DNA of 64,000 bases. Source: Marinobacterium profundum. Its GTDB lineage: Bacteria > Pseudomonadota > Gammaproteobacteria > Pseudomonadales > Balneatricaceae. A program made the position numbers and the translations under genes. Shown here one piece after another: positions 40,068-48,192 of this stretch; the stretch's first letter is position 1; each line of letters begins with the position of its first letter. Location of the stretch: positions 1 to 64,000 of the forward strand of contig NZ_BCNS01000080.1 in the NCBI RefSeq assembly GCF_001528745.1, read 5' to 3'. Below the pieces are notes generated by a model. The model made no database searches and had not been told where the DNA came from. It saw only the letters and a program-made list of their open reading frames with translations.

Positions 40068-41062
40068 TGGAACTGGCTTTTTTCTACTTCCTGTTGCTGG
40101 GCTTTGCCATCCTCATGTACGTGGTGCTGGATGGCTTCGACCTGGGGTTGGGTATCCTCTATCCCTGGTTCGATGACGAATCTCAGCGCGATCACATGAT
40201 GCGCTCCATCTCCCACGTCTGGGACGGTAATGAGACCTGGCTGGTGTTTGGCGGCGTTATCCTGTTCGCGGCTTTCCCGCTGGCCTACGCCACCATACTC
40301 TCGACCCTCTATGTGCCCATCATGATCATGCTGATCGCACTGATCTTTCGCGGTGTGGCCTTTGAGTACCGCTTCAAGGCGCACCGCTCCAAGCCCTGGT
40401 GGGACAAGGCCTTCGCCATTGGCTCTTCGGTGGCGGCCTTTTGCCAGGGCCTGATGCTGGGCGCGCTGGTACAGGGTGTGGATGCCAATGCCATAGACGC
40501 CTCGAGCCTTAACTGGCTGTCGCCTTTCTCGGTGCTCACCGCCTTTTCGGTGATGGCCGGCTACGCCCTGCTCGCCAGCTGCTATCTGGCAATGAAAAGC
40601 CGCGGCGAAATCCGCGACCGGGCGGCGCGCCTGGGTCGGCGTCTGGTGATCGCAGTCATGGTTGCCATGGCACTGGTCAGCCTCTGGACCCTGATGGAAG
40701 CCCCCGAAATTCGCGCCCGCTGGTTCGACGGCTACCATCTGCTGCTGCTCAGCCCACTGCCGCTGCTGAGCCTGGGTGCCGGCTGGTTGCTGTTCCATGA
40801 CCTGGGTGATAAACAGCATGAGCAACGGCCGTTCTTTCTCGCGGTCGCCCTGTTCGTACTGGGATTTGCCGGTCTTGTGGTGGGGCTGTTCCCCTACCTG
40901 GTACCGCGACAGCTGACCTTTATGCAGGCCCAGGCGCCGGTATCGAGCCTGGAGTTCCTGCTGCCGGGCGTACTTATCTTCGTACCGCTGATCTGTGGCT
41001 ATACCTTCTGGGGCTACCGCATCTTCAGCGGCAAGGTAGAAGATTTCGAGGAAGGTTATTAG
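40067..41062 (+). CDS. cioB: cytochrome bd-type ubiquinol oxidase subunit II (CioB/CydB)
   Basis: The 331-residue protein has eight to nine TM helices. It shows the CydB signatures LLGFAILMYVVLDGFDLGLGI at the N-terminus (about 10-30), VWDGNETWLVFGG and FRGVAFEYRFK. It overlaps cioA by one base (TGATG). A MITE follows immediately after the TAG, and an intrinsic terminator lies about 235 bp downstream. Confidence 0.94.
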   Translation: MELAFFYFLLLGFAILMYVVLDGFDLGLGILYPWFDDESQRDHMMRSISHVWDGNETWLVFGGVILFAAFPLAYATILSTLYVPIMIMLIALIFRGVAFEYRFKAHRSKPWWDKAFAIGSSVAAFCQGLMLGALVQGVDANAIDASSLNWLSPFSVLTAFSVMAGYALLASCYLAMKSRGEIRDRAARLGRRLVIAVMVAMALVSLWTLMEAPEIRARWFDGYHLLLLSPLPLLSLGAGWLLFHDLGDKQHEQRPFFLAVALFVLGFAGLVVGLFPYLVPRQLTFMQAQAPVSSLEFLLPGVLIFVPLICGYTFWGYRIFSGKVEDFEEGY

Positions 41063-41221
41063 GAGACTGCCCAACAATACTTAACCTACTGCGAACCATC
41101 TGAGTTTGGCTGATTTGCGTGCTGTTTTTCGTTAAATAGAACCACTATTCGCCTTAAAACACCGCAAAAACCAGCTCAATTCAGCAGGCTCTCGCTACGG
41201 CCAGCATTATCGGGCAGCCTC
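41063..41221. mobile_element. MITE-like element, 159-bp variant (family A related)
   Basis: It begins right after the cioB stop codon. It shares the family-A core (TTAAATAGAACCACTATTCG) but has different ends: GAGACTGCCC at the left and GGGCAGCCTC at the right. This suggests a divergent branch of the same element family. Confidence 0.7.
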
Positions 41222-41296
41222 CTCGAAGGCTGTTCAATAAAAGTCTGTCCGACACCCTATTCACTCTTTGCACCCTGGCTTGTCTTTATTAAGCAC

Positions 41297-41332
41297 CCGT
41301 CAGCCCGTTACGCCTGGGCTGGCGGTTTTTTT
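41297..41332 (+). terminator. intrinsic terminator downstream of cioAB
   Basis: Stem CCGTCAGCCC / GGGCTGGCGG (one GU pair) with a 9-nt loop, followed by seven T. It most likely ended the oxidase operon before the MITE separated the two. Confidence 0.9.
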
Positions 41333-41376
41333 AAACAAAAAGTTTTGGAATAGACAGCAAACAAAGGTCCATTACC

Positions 41377-41556
41377 ATGAGCACCCCTGCTAACACTTCA
41401 ACGCACACTGCAAGCAATCCCCAGGAGCCGCTTCCGGCAGGCAAGCAACCGCCTACACCGAGCTGGCGTGGTTTTGCCCTGTGCTATGGCGCAGGCCTGG
41501 CGCTGCTGCTGGTAACCACCGGTGCCCTCAAGTTCGCTTTCGCAGCCCTGGGCTAG
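41377..41556 (+). CDS. 59-aa single-TM small protein
   Basis: The ORF encodes a Pro/Thr/Ser-rich soluble N-terminus (about 1-29) and one TM helix (WRGFALCYGAGLALLLVTTG, about 30-49) with a short tail. AAAGG lies upstream of the ATG. The gene lies after the terminator of cioAB and before a GntR regulator. I do not recognise the family. It may be a small oxidase-associated membrane protein given its position, but the terminator in between argues against co-transcription. Confidence 0.55.
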   Translation: MSTPANTSTHTASNPQEPLPAGKQPPTPSWRGFALCYGAGLALLLVTTGALKFAFAALG

Positions 41557-41750
41557 AAGCACCGGCTCTCTCGCCGTCGTTCGGCCACCCCTGCGTCTGA
41601 AGTTCCTGCTGCAAGATCCCCTGACCACGCTGCTTTCCCGCCGCGAAGCCGTTATAATTATGTATTCCTGATACTGGATGACAGCGCAGACTGCGCTGCC
41701 CAATGCTGCGGCCCCTGTCAGGCCACAGGCCAAAACAAGAGACGGCTGAC

Positions 41751-42440
41751 ATGACCACAAGCAACCTGCCCCGCAAGAAAACGTCGATGAAACGACGCTC
41801 GCTGCATGAGGAAATTTCCGATCACCTGCGTTCGATGATTATCGAAGGCGAGCTGCCCGAAGGCGAACGCATCGACGAAAGCGCCCTCTGTGAACAGCTG
41901 GAAATATCCCGCACCCCGCTGCGCGAAGCCCTCAAGGTATTGCACTCCGAAGGCCTAGTCTCGATTGAGCCCAACCGTGGCGCCCGCGTGGCGGTACTGA
42001 CACCGGAAGAATTTGCCGAACTGTTCGAGCTGATCGGCGGGCTTGAGCGCATGGCAGCAGAACTGGCGGCGAGCCGCGCCACCGACAGCGAACTGAAAAA
42101 GCTGGCACAGATGCAGACCCGTCTGGAGTCGTTGTACAGCGCAGGAGATCGCCACAACTACTTTGAGCTGAACCAGGACATCCACCGCATGATCATTGCA
42201 ATGTCCCGCAACAGCACCCTCACCAGCCTGCACGAACAGCTGCTGATGCGCGCCAGCCGCGGTCGCTACATGGCGATAGGCACTGAAGATCGCTGGGAGG
42301 AGTCGGTACAGGAACACCAGGCACTGCTCGAAGCACTGCAGGCGAAAGACAGCGTGAAAGCTGGCGAGATTATGCTGGAACACGTGCGCCACACCGGCGA
42401 CTGCGCGGTGAATGCACTGAAACTCAGGAAGGCCGTCTAA
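41751..42440 (+). CDS. GntR/FadR-family transcriptional regulator (FCD domain)
   Basis: I use the ATG at 41751 (229 residues); AAGAGACGG lies upstream. A winged helix (LHEEISDHLRSMIIEGELPE, ISRTPLREALKVLHSEGLV) is followed by an FCD ligand domain (about 90-215; LIGGLERMAAELAASRATD, NYFELNQDIHRMIIAMSRN). FCD regulators typically sense carboxylates and control catabolic or transport genes. No obvious target lies beside it, so the regulon is unknown. Confidence 0.9.
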   Translation: MTTSNLPRKKTSMKRRSLHEEISDHLRSMIIEGELPEGERIDESALCEQLEISRTPLREALKVLHSEGLVSIEPNRGARVAVLTPEEFAELFELIGGLERMAAELAASRATDSELKKLAQMQTRLESLYSAGDRHNYFELNQDIHRMIIAMSRNSTLTSLHEQLLMRASRGRYMAIGTEDRWEESVQEHQALLEALQAKDSVKAGEIMLEHVRHTGDCAVNALKLRKAV

Positions 42441-42455
42441 AACTTAAAACACAGC

Positions 42456-42476
42456 GGGCTCTGCCAGCCAGAGCCC
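42456..42476 (-). terminator. hairpin between gntR and DUF2986
   Basis: GGGCTCT and AGAGCCC form a perfect 7-bp stem. On the minus strand, T-rich sequence follows (GTGTTTTAAGTTTT), so it best serves as terminator of the DUF2986 gene, though it may also stop the convergent gntR transcript. Confidence 0.6.
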
Positions 42477-42521
42477 TGGCACCGCCCTATGCCTGCTCTG
42501 GCGCTCAAACAACGCGGGCTT

Positions 42522-42761
42522 TTAGCCTTTGGCGCCAGCGTCTGTAACTCTAGTCTCTGAAGCACCCGCCTCTGCAACCTCAGCGTTTTCAACACCCGCA
42601 TCCTGCGATACTTCAGTCGATTCAGCAGATTCCGCCGCCAGCGCCTTTTCACGCTCGGCCTTGGATATATAAGGCGGCCTGTGATGGCTCGGGTTCTCCC
42701 TCAAGTTGGCCTTCTTGGCCTTTTTACCGAGGATCTGATTGATTTTTTTGCGTCGATTCAT
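42522..42761 (-). CDS. DUF2986 family small basic protein
   Basis: The 79-residue protein starts MNRRKKINQILGKKAKKANL and contains PPYISKAEREK, the pattern of the DUF2986 family seen in marine gammaproteobacteria. The rest (about 45-79) is an acidic Ala/Glu/Ser low-complexity tail. I choose the ATG at 42761; the reading frame extends further upstream without family similarity. Function is unknown. Confidence 0.8.
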   Translation of the reverse strand: MNRRKKINQILGKKAKKANLRENPSHHRPPYISKAEREKALAAESAESTEVSQDAGVENAEVAEAGASETRVTDAGAKG

Positions 42762-42922
42762 GGGGCGCCAGCAATATAAGTAGAAAGAGACGGCAATGTA
42801 AGAGTTGGCGACCAAAGATACAAGTGCCGAGGTGCGAACTTGGCGTTCGCACTCAAGTATTCCCCCATCCACTCCCTTCTTCTCAGCAAACGGCCATGCA
42901 TATAAGCCGTCACTTATTCCGC

Positions 42923-42952
42923 TTGGCATTTATTTCAATACTTGCGTATATT
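42923..42952 (+). promoter_or_regulatory. probable promoter of the ArsR-YeeE/YedE-MBL operon
   Basis: -35 TTGGCA (42923-42928), 18-bp spacer, -10 TATATT (42947-42952). The sequence around the -10 and the start is an AT-rich stretch (TATATTATGAAATATGC) suitable as an ArsR-type operator, which would make the operon autoregulated. Confidence 0.5.
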
Positions 42953-42959
42953 ATGAAAT

Positions 42960-43268
42960 ATGCAAATTACTCAGATGGAACAAACCGCCGACCGCGTCGC
43001 CGGACTTTTGAAACTGCTGTCAACGCGACAGCGACTCATGACGCTCTGCCACCTGGTGGAGGGCGAAAAATCCGTGGGGGCGCTCTGTGATGCCGTGGGC
43101 ATGAAGCCGCCGGCCATGTCGCAACAGCTGGCCATACTGCGCCGCGAGGGTGCCATTGCGGCACGCCGGGATGGCCAGACTATCTACTACAGCATCGTCG
43201 ACGAAGACGTCAGGCAAATCATGACGTTTCTCTACAGCACCTTTTGCCAGGATATAACCGGAGCCTGA
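42960..43268 (+). CDS. ArsR-family regulator, probably sulfide/persulfide-responsive (BigR/SqrR type)
   Basis: The 102-residue winged-helix protein (EKSVGALCDAVGMKPPAMSQ recognition helix, LRREGAIAARRDGQTIYYSI wing) has cysteines at 30, 43 and 96. BigR/SqrR-type repressors use a pair of cysteines, one in the early helix and one near the C-terminus, to sense persulfides; Cys30 and Cys96 are candidates. The next three genes encode sulfur-transport and persulfide-dioxygenase-like proteins, which supports the assignment. A second ATG at 42975 is possible. Confidence 0.82.
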   Translation: MQITQMEQTADRVAGLLKLLSTRQRLMTLCHLVEGEKSVGALCDAVGMKPPAMSQQLAILRREGAIAARRDGQTIYYSIVDEDVRQIMTFLYSTFCQDITGA

Positions 43269-43271
43269 CCC

Positions 43272-43691
43272 ATGCATGACTATATAGCCGCCTCTATAGG
43301 CGGCATCCTGATCGGCGCCGCCGCCCTGCTCCTGATGGCCAGCCACGGCAAGATCATGGGCATCAGTGGCATTGTCAGCCGCTTGCTGCCTCCGCTGGCC
43401 AGCGACTGGCAATGGCGCCTAGCTTTCGTCGCCGGCATTATCGCCGCGCCTCTGGCCTGGCGCGCAGTGTCCGGCCCCATGCCCGCCATAGAGATCAGCG
43501 CCAGCACCCCCATGCTGATCATCGCCGGCGCCATCGTTGGCCTGGGTACGACCCTGGGCAATGGCTGTACCTCCGGCCATGGCGTCTGCGGGGTTTCACG
43601 CCTGTCTAAACGCTCACTGGTTGCAACGGGACTCTTTATGGCCAGCGCCATTGTGACCGTTACCATCAGCAAACAGCTTCTGGGGAATTAA
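43272..43691 (+). CDS. YeeE/YedE (DUF395) half-transporter, first subunit
   Basis: The 139-residue protein has four TM segments and the Cys-containing motif GNGCTSGHGVCGVSRLS near 95, characteristic of YeeE/YedE proteins that move thiosulfate or related sulfur species. It is one half of a two-gene pair (PmpA/PmpB-like) that together correspond to one full-length YeeE. It starts 3 bp after the regulator. Confidence 0.85.
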   Translation: MHDYIAASIGGILIGAAALLLMASHGKIMGISGIVSRLLPPLASDWQWRLAFVAGIIAAPLAWRAVSGPMPAIEISASTPMLIIAGAIVGLGTTLGNGCTSGHGVCGVSRLSKRSLVATGLFMASAIVTVTISKQLLGN

Positions 43692-43694
43692 CTC

Positions 43695-44105
43695 ATGCGC
43701 CTGTTAATGGTCTTCCTCACAGGTGCGCTATTTAGCGCTGGCCTGATGATTTCCGGCATGATCAACCCGGCCAAGGTAATCGGCTTTCTGGATATTTTCG
43801 GCGACTGGGATCCGTCTCTGGCCTTCGTTATGGCCTTAGCCGTGCTTGTATATGGCATCGGCTTGCGCTTTGTTCTTAAGCGCCCAAAACCCCTGTTCGA
43901 GGCCAGCTTTTCCCTGCCAAAGGGCTCAGTCATTGACCGCAAGCTCGTGAGTGGCGCCATCCTTTTCGGTATCGGCTGGGGCCTGGTCGGTTTGTGCCCG
44001 GGCCCTGCCATCGCGGCGCTTGGCGCAGCCCCAGGGCAGGCTGCAATCTTCGTCGTCGCCATGCTGGCAGGCATGCTTGCAACCCGCATGCTGCAGCGTT
44101 CTTGA
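43695..44105 (+). CDS. YeeE/YedE (DUF395) half-transporter, second subunit
   Basis: The 136-residue protein has about four TM segments, the GLMISGMINPAKVIGFLDIF motif near the N-terminus, and GLCPGPAIAALG towards the end. Its Cys in GLCPGP pairs functionally with the CTSG motif of the first half in homologous transporters. Three bases separate it from the preceding gene, so the two are certainly co-expressed. Confidence 0.85.
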   Translation: MRLLMVFLTGALFSAGLMISGMINPAKVIGFLDIFGDWDPSLAFVMALAVLVYGIGLRFVLKRPKPLFEASFSLPKGSVIDRKLVSGAILFGIGWGLVGLCPGPAIAALGAAPGQAAIFVVAMLAGMLATRMLQRS

Positions 44106-44162
44106 GACTTGGCTGCCTGCTACTTGCTGCGCAGCCCACTGGATTTACAAAAGGATGTTCCC

Positions 44163-45029
44163 GTGAAAAAGCCTGATATCACTTCCTTTTTTGATGAAGC
44201 CACCAACAATGTCAGCCACATAGTCACAGACCCCGACAGCCGCAAATGCGCGATTATTGACTCACTGCTCGACTATGACGCCGCTTCCGGCCGCACCTCA
44301 ACAGCCTCCGCCGACAAGCTGATCGCCCATGTGAAAGCCCAGGGCCTCACAACCCAGTGGATTATCGACACCCATGTACACGCCGATCACCTGTCTGCAG
44401 CCCACTACCTGAAGACAAAACTGGGCGGGCGCACCGGTATTGGCGAGCAGATCACCCAGGTACAGAAGATATTCGCCAAACTCTTTAATGCTGAAGCCGC
44501 CTTTCGTATCGACGGCAGCCAGTTTGATCACCTTTTCAGGGATGGCGAGAGCTACAGGGTCGGCTCACTGGAGGCCAGGGCCTTGCATACGCCAGGCCAT
44601 ACACCGGCCTGCATGACCCATCTTATCGCCGATGCAGCCTTCGTCGGCGACACCCTCTTTATGCCCGACTATGGCACCGCCCGGGCGGACTTCCCCGGCG
44701 GCGATGCCCAGGCGCTGTACCGCTCTATCCATAAGGTCTTCGCCCTGCCGCCAGACACCCGCATATTTCTTAATCACGATTACCTGCCTGATGGGCGCAA
44801 CAGCATTTGCTGGGAAAGCACCGTCGCGGAGCAAAGGCACAGCAATATCCACGCTCGAGACGGCATCAGCGAAGCTGACTTCGTGCAGATGCGCAATGCC
44901 CGTGACAAGACACTGCCCACGCCAAAGCTTATGGTGCCTGCGGTACAGATCAATATCCGCGCCGGGGCCTTTCCTCCGCCTGAGGATAACGGTGTCAGTT
45001 ACATAAAGGTCCCCGTCAATCTGCTCTAA
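44163..45029 (+). CDS. MBL-fold persulfide dioxygenase-like protein (Blh/ETHE1 type)
   Basis: ETHE1/Blh-type proteins oxidise persulfides made during sulfide detoxification. I use the GTG at 44163 (288 residues), with AAGGA 7 bases upstream. The metal motif THVHADHLSA (about 80-89), HTPGHTPACM and NHDYLPDGR, all near their usual spacing, mark the family. It is the last gene of the ArsR-YeeE-YedE set, an arrangement known from BigR operons; the role in H2S handling is inferred from this. Confidence 0.87.
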   Translation: MKKPDITSFFDEATNNVSHIVTDPDSRKCAIIDSLLDYDAASGRTSTASADKLIAHVKAQGLTTQWIIDTHVHADHLSAAHYLKTKLGGRTGIGEQITQVQKIFAKLFNAEAAFRIDGSQFDHLFRDGESYRVGSLEARALHTPGHTPACMTHLIADAAFVGDTLFMPDYGTARADFPGGDAQALYRSIHKVFALPPDTRIFLNHDYLPDGRNSICWESTVAEQRHSNIHARDGISEADFVQMRNARDKTLPTPKLMVPAVQINIRAGAFPPPEDNGVSYIKVPVNLL

Positions 45030-45093
45030 GCCCTGCAGCAACGCATCAGGCATAATGACGCCCATTCATTGAGCCTTTGACGGCGGATTCGGC

Positions 45094-46272
45094 ATGCGCG
45101 CGAGCTGGGACATATTTTGCAGCGTTATAGACAACTTCGGTGATATAGGTGTTAGCTGGCGCCTGGCGCGACAACTGGTGGTCGAGCACGACCAGAGCGT
45201 GCGTCTGTGGGTCGATGATCTGGAGAGCTTCTGTCGCCTGTGCCCAGAAGCGAATAACAGGGATGCGCAGCAGACTCACCAGGGCGTACTGGTGCAGCAC
45301 TGGGTGCATGGCTCGCTACAAGAGAATCCAGCACAGCAGAGTCCTTCCCCCCAGGGCACGCCACCTGTAACGGCAGCGGATGTGGTGATAGAGGCGTTTG
45401 GCTGCCAGCTGCCCGACGACTATATAGAGGCCATGGTGCAGCGTGCCCGGCCCTCACTCTGGCTGAACCTGGAATACCTCAGCGCTGAAGACTGGGTCGC
45501 CGCTTGTCATGGCCTGCCCTCGCTACAGTCCCGCGGGCTGCAAAAATACTTCTTCTTCCCAGGCTTCACCCAGGGTACCGGTGGGCTTCTGCGTGAAGCC
45601 AGGCTAATTGAACAGCGCCGACGCTTTCAGCAGAGCCCGGCTGCGCGCCAGCACTTTTTAAATGCACTGGGTGTCTTCCCGCAAGACAACAGCCGCCTGG
45701 TGTCGCTTTTCTCTTATGAAAACAAAAGCCTGTTTAGCTGGCTGGATACTCTGGAAGCTGGCATCCAACCCACTCACCTGCTGGTACCCCAGGGTCGTAT
45801 TGTTGCCGAGCTGCAAGAATGGCTCGGTATAAAACAATTATCGAAAAAGGATCTGCATCAACGTGGAGCTTTAAAAGTGCAGCTGCTGCCTTTTTTAAGC
45901 CAGCCGGATTACGATCGCCTGCTCTGGAGCTGTGATTTAAATGTTGTGCGCGGCGAAGATTCTTTTGTTCGCGCCCAGTGGGCGGCAAAACCGCTGCTCT
46001 GGCATATCTATCCACAGCAGGATGACGCCCATCTGGAAAAGCTCGATGCTTTCCTGAAGCTCTACTGCCAGAACCTGAGCCCGGCCGCAGGCAGCGCGCT
46101 GCGGGCCCAGTGGCACGCCTGGAACAGCGGCCAGAACATGGCGCAAAGCGAACAGGAATTACAGCAAGTCTGGCCTGAGCTGGAAGCCCATAGCGATGCC
46201 TGGTGTACCCAGCTAAGTACCCAGATAAATATTTCCACGGCCCTAGTGCAGTTTTTTCGAAAATGGCTATGA
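45094..46272 (+). CDS. earP: EF-P arginine rhamnosyltransferase EarP
   Basis: EarP transfers rhamnose from dTDP-rhamnose to Arg32 of elongation factor P. The 392-residue protein has the typical N-terminus DIFCSVIDNFGDIGVSWRLA (about 6-25), FGCQLPDDYIEAM, WLNLEYLSAEDWV and the C-terminal RGEDSFVRAQWAAKPLLWHIYPQ, which forms the donor-sugar site. It is followed 46 bp later by efp, as in Pseudomonas and Neisseria. Confidence 0.95.
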   Translation: MRASWDIFCSVIDNFGDIGVSWRLARQLVVEHDQSVRLWVDDLESFCRLCPEANNRDAQQTHQGVLVQHWVHGSLQENPAQQSPSPQGTPPVTAADVVIEAFGCQLPDDYIEAMVQRARPSLWLNLEYLSAEDWVAACHGLPSLQSRGLQKYFFFPGFTQGTGGLLREARLIEQRRRFQQSPAARQHFLNALGVFPQDNSRLVSLFSYENKSLFSWLDTLEAGIQPTHLLVPQGRIVAELQEWLGIKQLSKKDLHQRGALKVQLLPFLSQPDYDRLLWSCDLNVVRGEDSFVRAQWAAKPLLWHIYPQQDDAHLEKLDAFLKLYCQNLSPAAGSALRAQWHAWNSGQNMAQSEQELQQVWPELEAHSDAWCTQLSTQINISTALVQFFRKWL

Positions 46273-46318
46273 TGCGGTTTCTTGAATTATCTCCACCCCC
46301 TTTGTCCTGGACATTCCC

Positions 46319-46891
46319 ATGAAAACCGCACAAGAAATGAAACCCAATAGTGTGGCTCTGATCGACAGCCAGCCCTGGCTGATACAAAAGGCCGAATTCA
46401 CCAAATCGGGTCGTAACAGCGCCATTGTAAAAATGAAGCTGAAAAACCTGCTGACCGGCTCGTCCACCGAGACCGTGTACAAGGCAGACGACAAAATGGA
46501 GCAGGTGATACTCGATCGCGTCGATGTAACCTACTCCTACTCCAGCGATTCGGTTTATGTCTTTATGGACGAAGACTACAACCAGTACGAGCTCAATGCC
46601 GACGACCTGGAAACTGTGCTGCCCTTTATCGTTGAAGGCATGACCGACACCTGCGCCGCCGTCTTCTTTGAAGGCAAGGTCATTTCCGTCGACCTGCCCA
46701 CCAACATAGTGCGCCAGCTCACTTACACCGAAGGCTCCGCCCGTGGCGACACCTCTGGCAAGGTGATGAAAGTTGCCAAGCTGTCCAACGGCACCGAAAT
46801 CAAGGTCGCGGACTTCTGCGACACCGACGACTGGATCGAAATCGACACCCGTACCGGCGAATACAAGTCCCGCGCCAAGGCGCCCGCCTGA
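46319..46891 (+). CDS. efp: translation elongation factor P (rhamnosylated type)
   Basis: EF-P relieves ribosome stalling at polyproline. The 190-residue protein has the three-domain fold ([40 protein letters not shown]; the C-terminal [12 protein letters not shown]). The tip loop reads KSGRNSA with Arg32 rather than Lys, consistent with modification by the adjacent EarP. An intrinsic terminator follows directly. Confidence 0.97.
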   Translation: MKTAQEMKPNSVALIDSQPWLIQKAEFTKSGRNSAIVKMKLKNLLTGSSTETVYKADDKMEQVILDRVDVTYSYSSDSVYVFMDEDYNQYELNADDLETVLPFIVEGMTDTCAAVFFEGKVISVDLPTNIVRQLTYTEGSARGDTSGKVMKVAKLSNGTEIKVADFCDTDDWIEIDTRTGEYKSRAKAPA

Positions 46892-46916
46892 TACAGTCAG
46901 TAGGCTTTATACGTAC

Positions 46917-46943
46917 AGCCCGGCCATGATGCCGGGCTTTTTA
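46917..46943 (+). terminator. intrinsic terminator of efp
   Basis: Stem AGCCCGGC / GCCGGGCT with a 6-nt loop, then TTTTATT. It lies 26 bp past the efp stop. Confidence 0.9.
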
Positions 46944-46967
46944 TTAGCCGCGGTTTGGCGGGAATGG

Positions 46968-47169
46968 GTAGGATGCGGTGGAACCGCCCAAGTGACGTGC
47001 ATCACCGTCTGGCACCGGAGTTTATGGCGGTGAAACCCATCAAAAAATACCGGCCAACAGTCGCCTGCGCCTCAGCCACCAAAACCCGTTCCACCCAAGA
47101 TGGGTTACACCGCCCCAAACCAGGTCGCTATTCGGCGATACCCGCGGATGGCGGCTCCACCCATCCTAC
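46968..47169. repeat. 202-bp sequence with 20-bp inverted ends
   Basis: GTAGGATGCGGTGGAACCGCC at the left matches the complement of 47150-47169 (GGCGGCTCCACCCATCCTAC) in all but three positions. The interior has no gene. It looks like a pair of inverted extragenic repeats or a small mobile element. Confidence 0.5.
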
Positions 47170-47179
47170 GAACCTATTC

Positions 47180-47194
47180 GCCCGCGGAGCGGGC
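47180..47194 (-). terminator. short hairpin past the LysR gene
   Basis: GCCCGC-GGA-GCGGGC is a perfect 6-bp stem with a 3-nt loop, 36 bp downstream of the LysR stop on the minus strand. No T-run follows, so termination efficiency is uncertain. Confidence 0.35.
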
Positions 47195-47230
47195 TCCCAC
47201 AGGGGGTTGTGTCGCCTGCATTAGCCGCCG

Positions 47231-48100
47231 TTAAATCCACTTTTCTGCTTCAGCTATCACCGTTCTGGCACGGTTGGGGATTGGCTTCTTGCGGTGATAA
47301 CACAGGTAGAGGGTTTCATTTACCGGGTTGGCGAGCGGGTGCACCCGAATCTGTTCCGGTTTTTGGAAAGCATCCACCGCGTGCGCCGGCAACACGGTAA
47401 AGCCCAGCCCCAGACACACCGGCTCCAGGATCAGGTTGATCTGATTTGAAAAGCCGCTCTGGCGGAACTGCTCGGTGTGCTGAAATTCCGGGTAGTTGGC
47501 GCCCAGCAGCAAAGCGGCGTGATGGGCGCCATCGGGATGGTCTATAAACCCCAGCGCCAGCAATGCATCCCAGCTGGGCATCTCTACCTCGGCGGGCGTT
47601 ACCAGCAACAGGGCTTCGCGCCCAACGGCGGTACTGCTGACCTCCCCCAGAGACGATGGCCGCGTCATAAAACCTATATGCACCTCAAAACCCGCGATGG
47701 CCGTTTCAACGCCGGAATTGGGCCCGAAGCGATAATCGATGGATAGCCCAGGGTGGCGGCGCTGCAACTCAAGCAAATGGGGATAGAGCTTGAGCCCCAC
47801 GCTGCCCGGCGATATGAGCTTTACCAGCCCTTCGTGCGCCGAATCGGCACAGACCAGCTCTTCCAGATCGGACAGCGAACGAATAATGCTGCGACCTTCA
47901 TGATAGAGCCGCTCCCCTTCGTCGGTCAGGGTGAACTGCTTGCCCTGGCGCAGCAGCAGCGGGCGCCCCAGCTGCTCTTCGAGCTTGCGTACATGCTGAC
48001 TCACGCCCGACTGCGTCATGTGCAGCTGATCGGCCGTACGGGTGAAATGCCCGACCTCAACCAGGCGGCAGAAACTGTTAAGCCAGACGGGATTAATCAT
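47231..48100 (-). CDS. LysR-family transcriptional regulator
   Basis: The 289-residue protein has the N-terminal winged helix of LysR regulators (FCRLVEVGHFTRTADQLHMT, QSGVSQHVRKLEEQLG) and a periplasmic-binding-protein-like effector domain (about 90-289). It is divergent from the VOC-family gene, with 92 bp between the starts and a 46-bp near-palindrome just in front of its ATG. LysR proteins usually control the divergent gene, so the VOC protein is the likely target. Confidence 0.92.
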   Translation of the reverse strand: MINPVWLNSFCRLVEVGHFTRTADQLHMTQSGVSQHVRKLEEQLGRPLLLRQGKQFTLTDEGERLYHEGRSIIRSLSDLEELVCADSAHEGLVKLISPGSVGLKLYPHLLELQRRHPGLSIDYRFGPNSGVETAIAGFEVHIGFMTRPSSLGEVSSTAVGREALLLVTPAEVEMPSWDALLALGFIDHPDGAHHAALLLGANYPEFQHTEQFRQSGFSNQINLILEPVCLGLGFTVLPAHAVDAFQKPEQIRVHPLANPVNETLYLCYHRKKPIPNRARTVIAEAEKWI

Positions 48101-48144
48101 TACATAAAATACTCAAATTATAATATTTGATAATTTTACATAAT
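48099..48144. promoter_or_regulatory. 46-bp AT-rich palindrome, probable LysR operator
   Basis: Arm 48099-48118 and arm 48125-48144 are inverted repeats that match at about 16 of 20 positions around a 6-bp TATAAT centre. It begins at the LysR start codon. The centre also offers -10 boxes in both directions. Size and position fit an autoregulatory LysR binding region. Confidence 0.65.
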
Positions 48145-48192
48145 CAATCGGTATTTGTAACCTGTGCTGGAACTCAAAACAGGAAGCATCCC

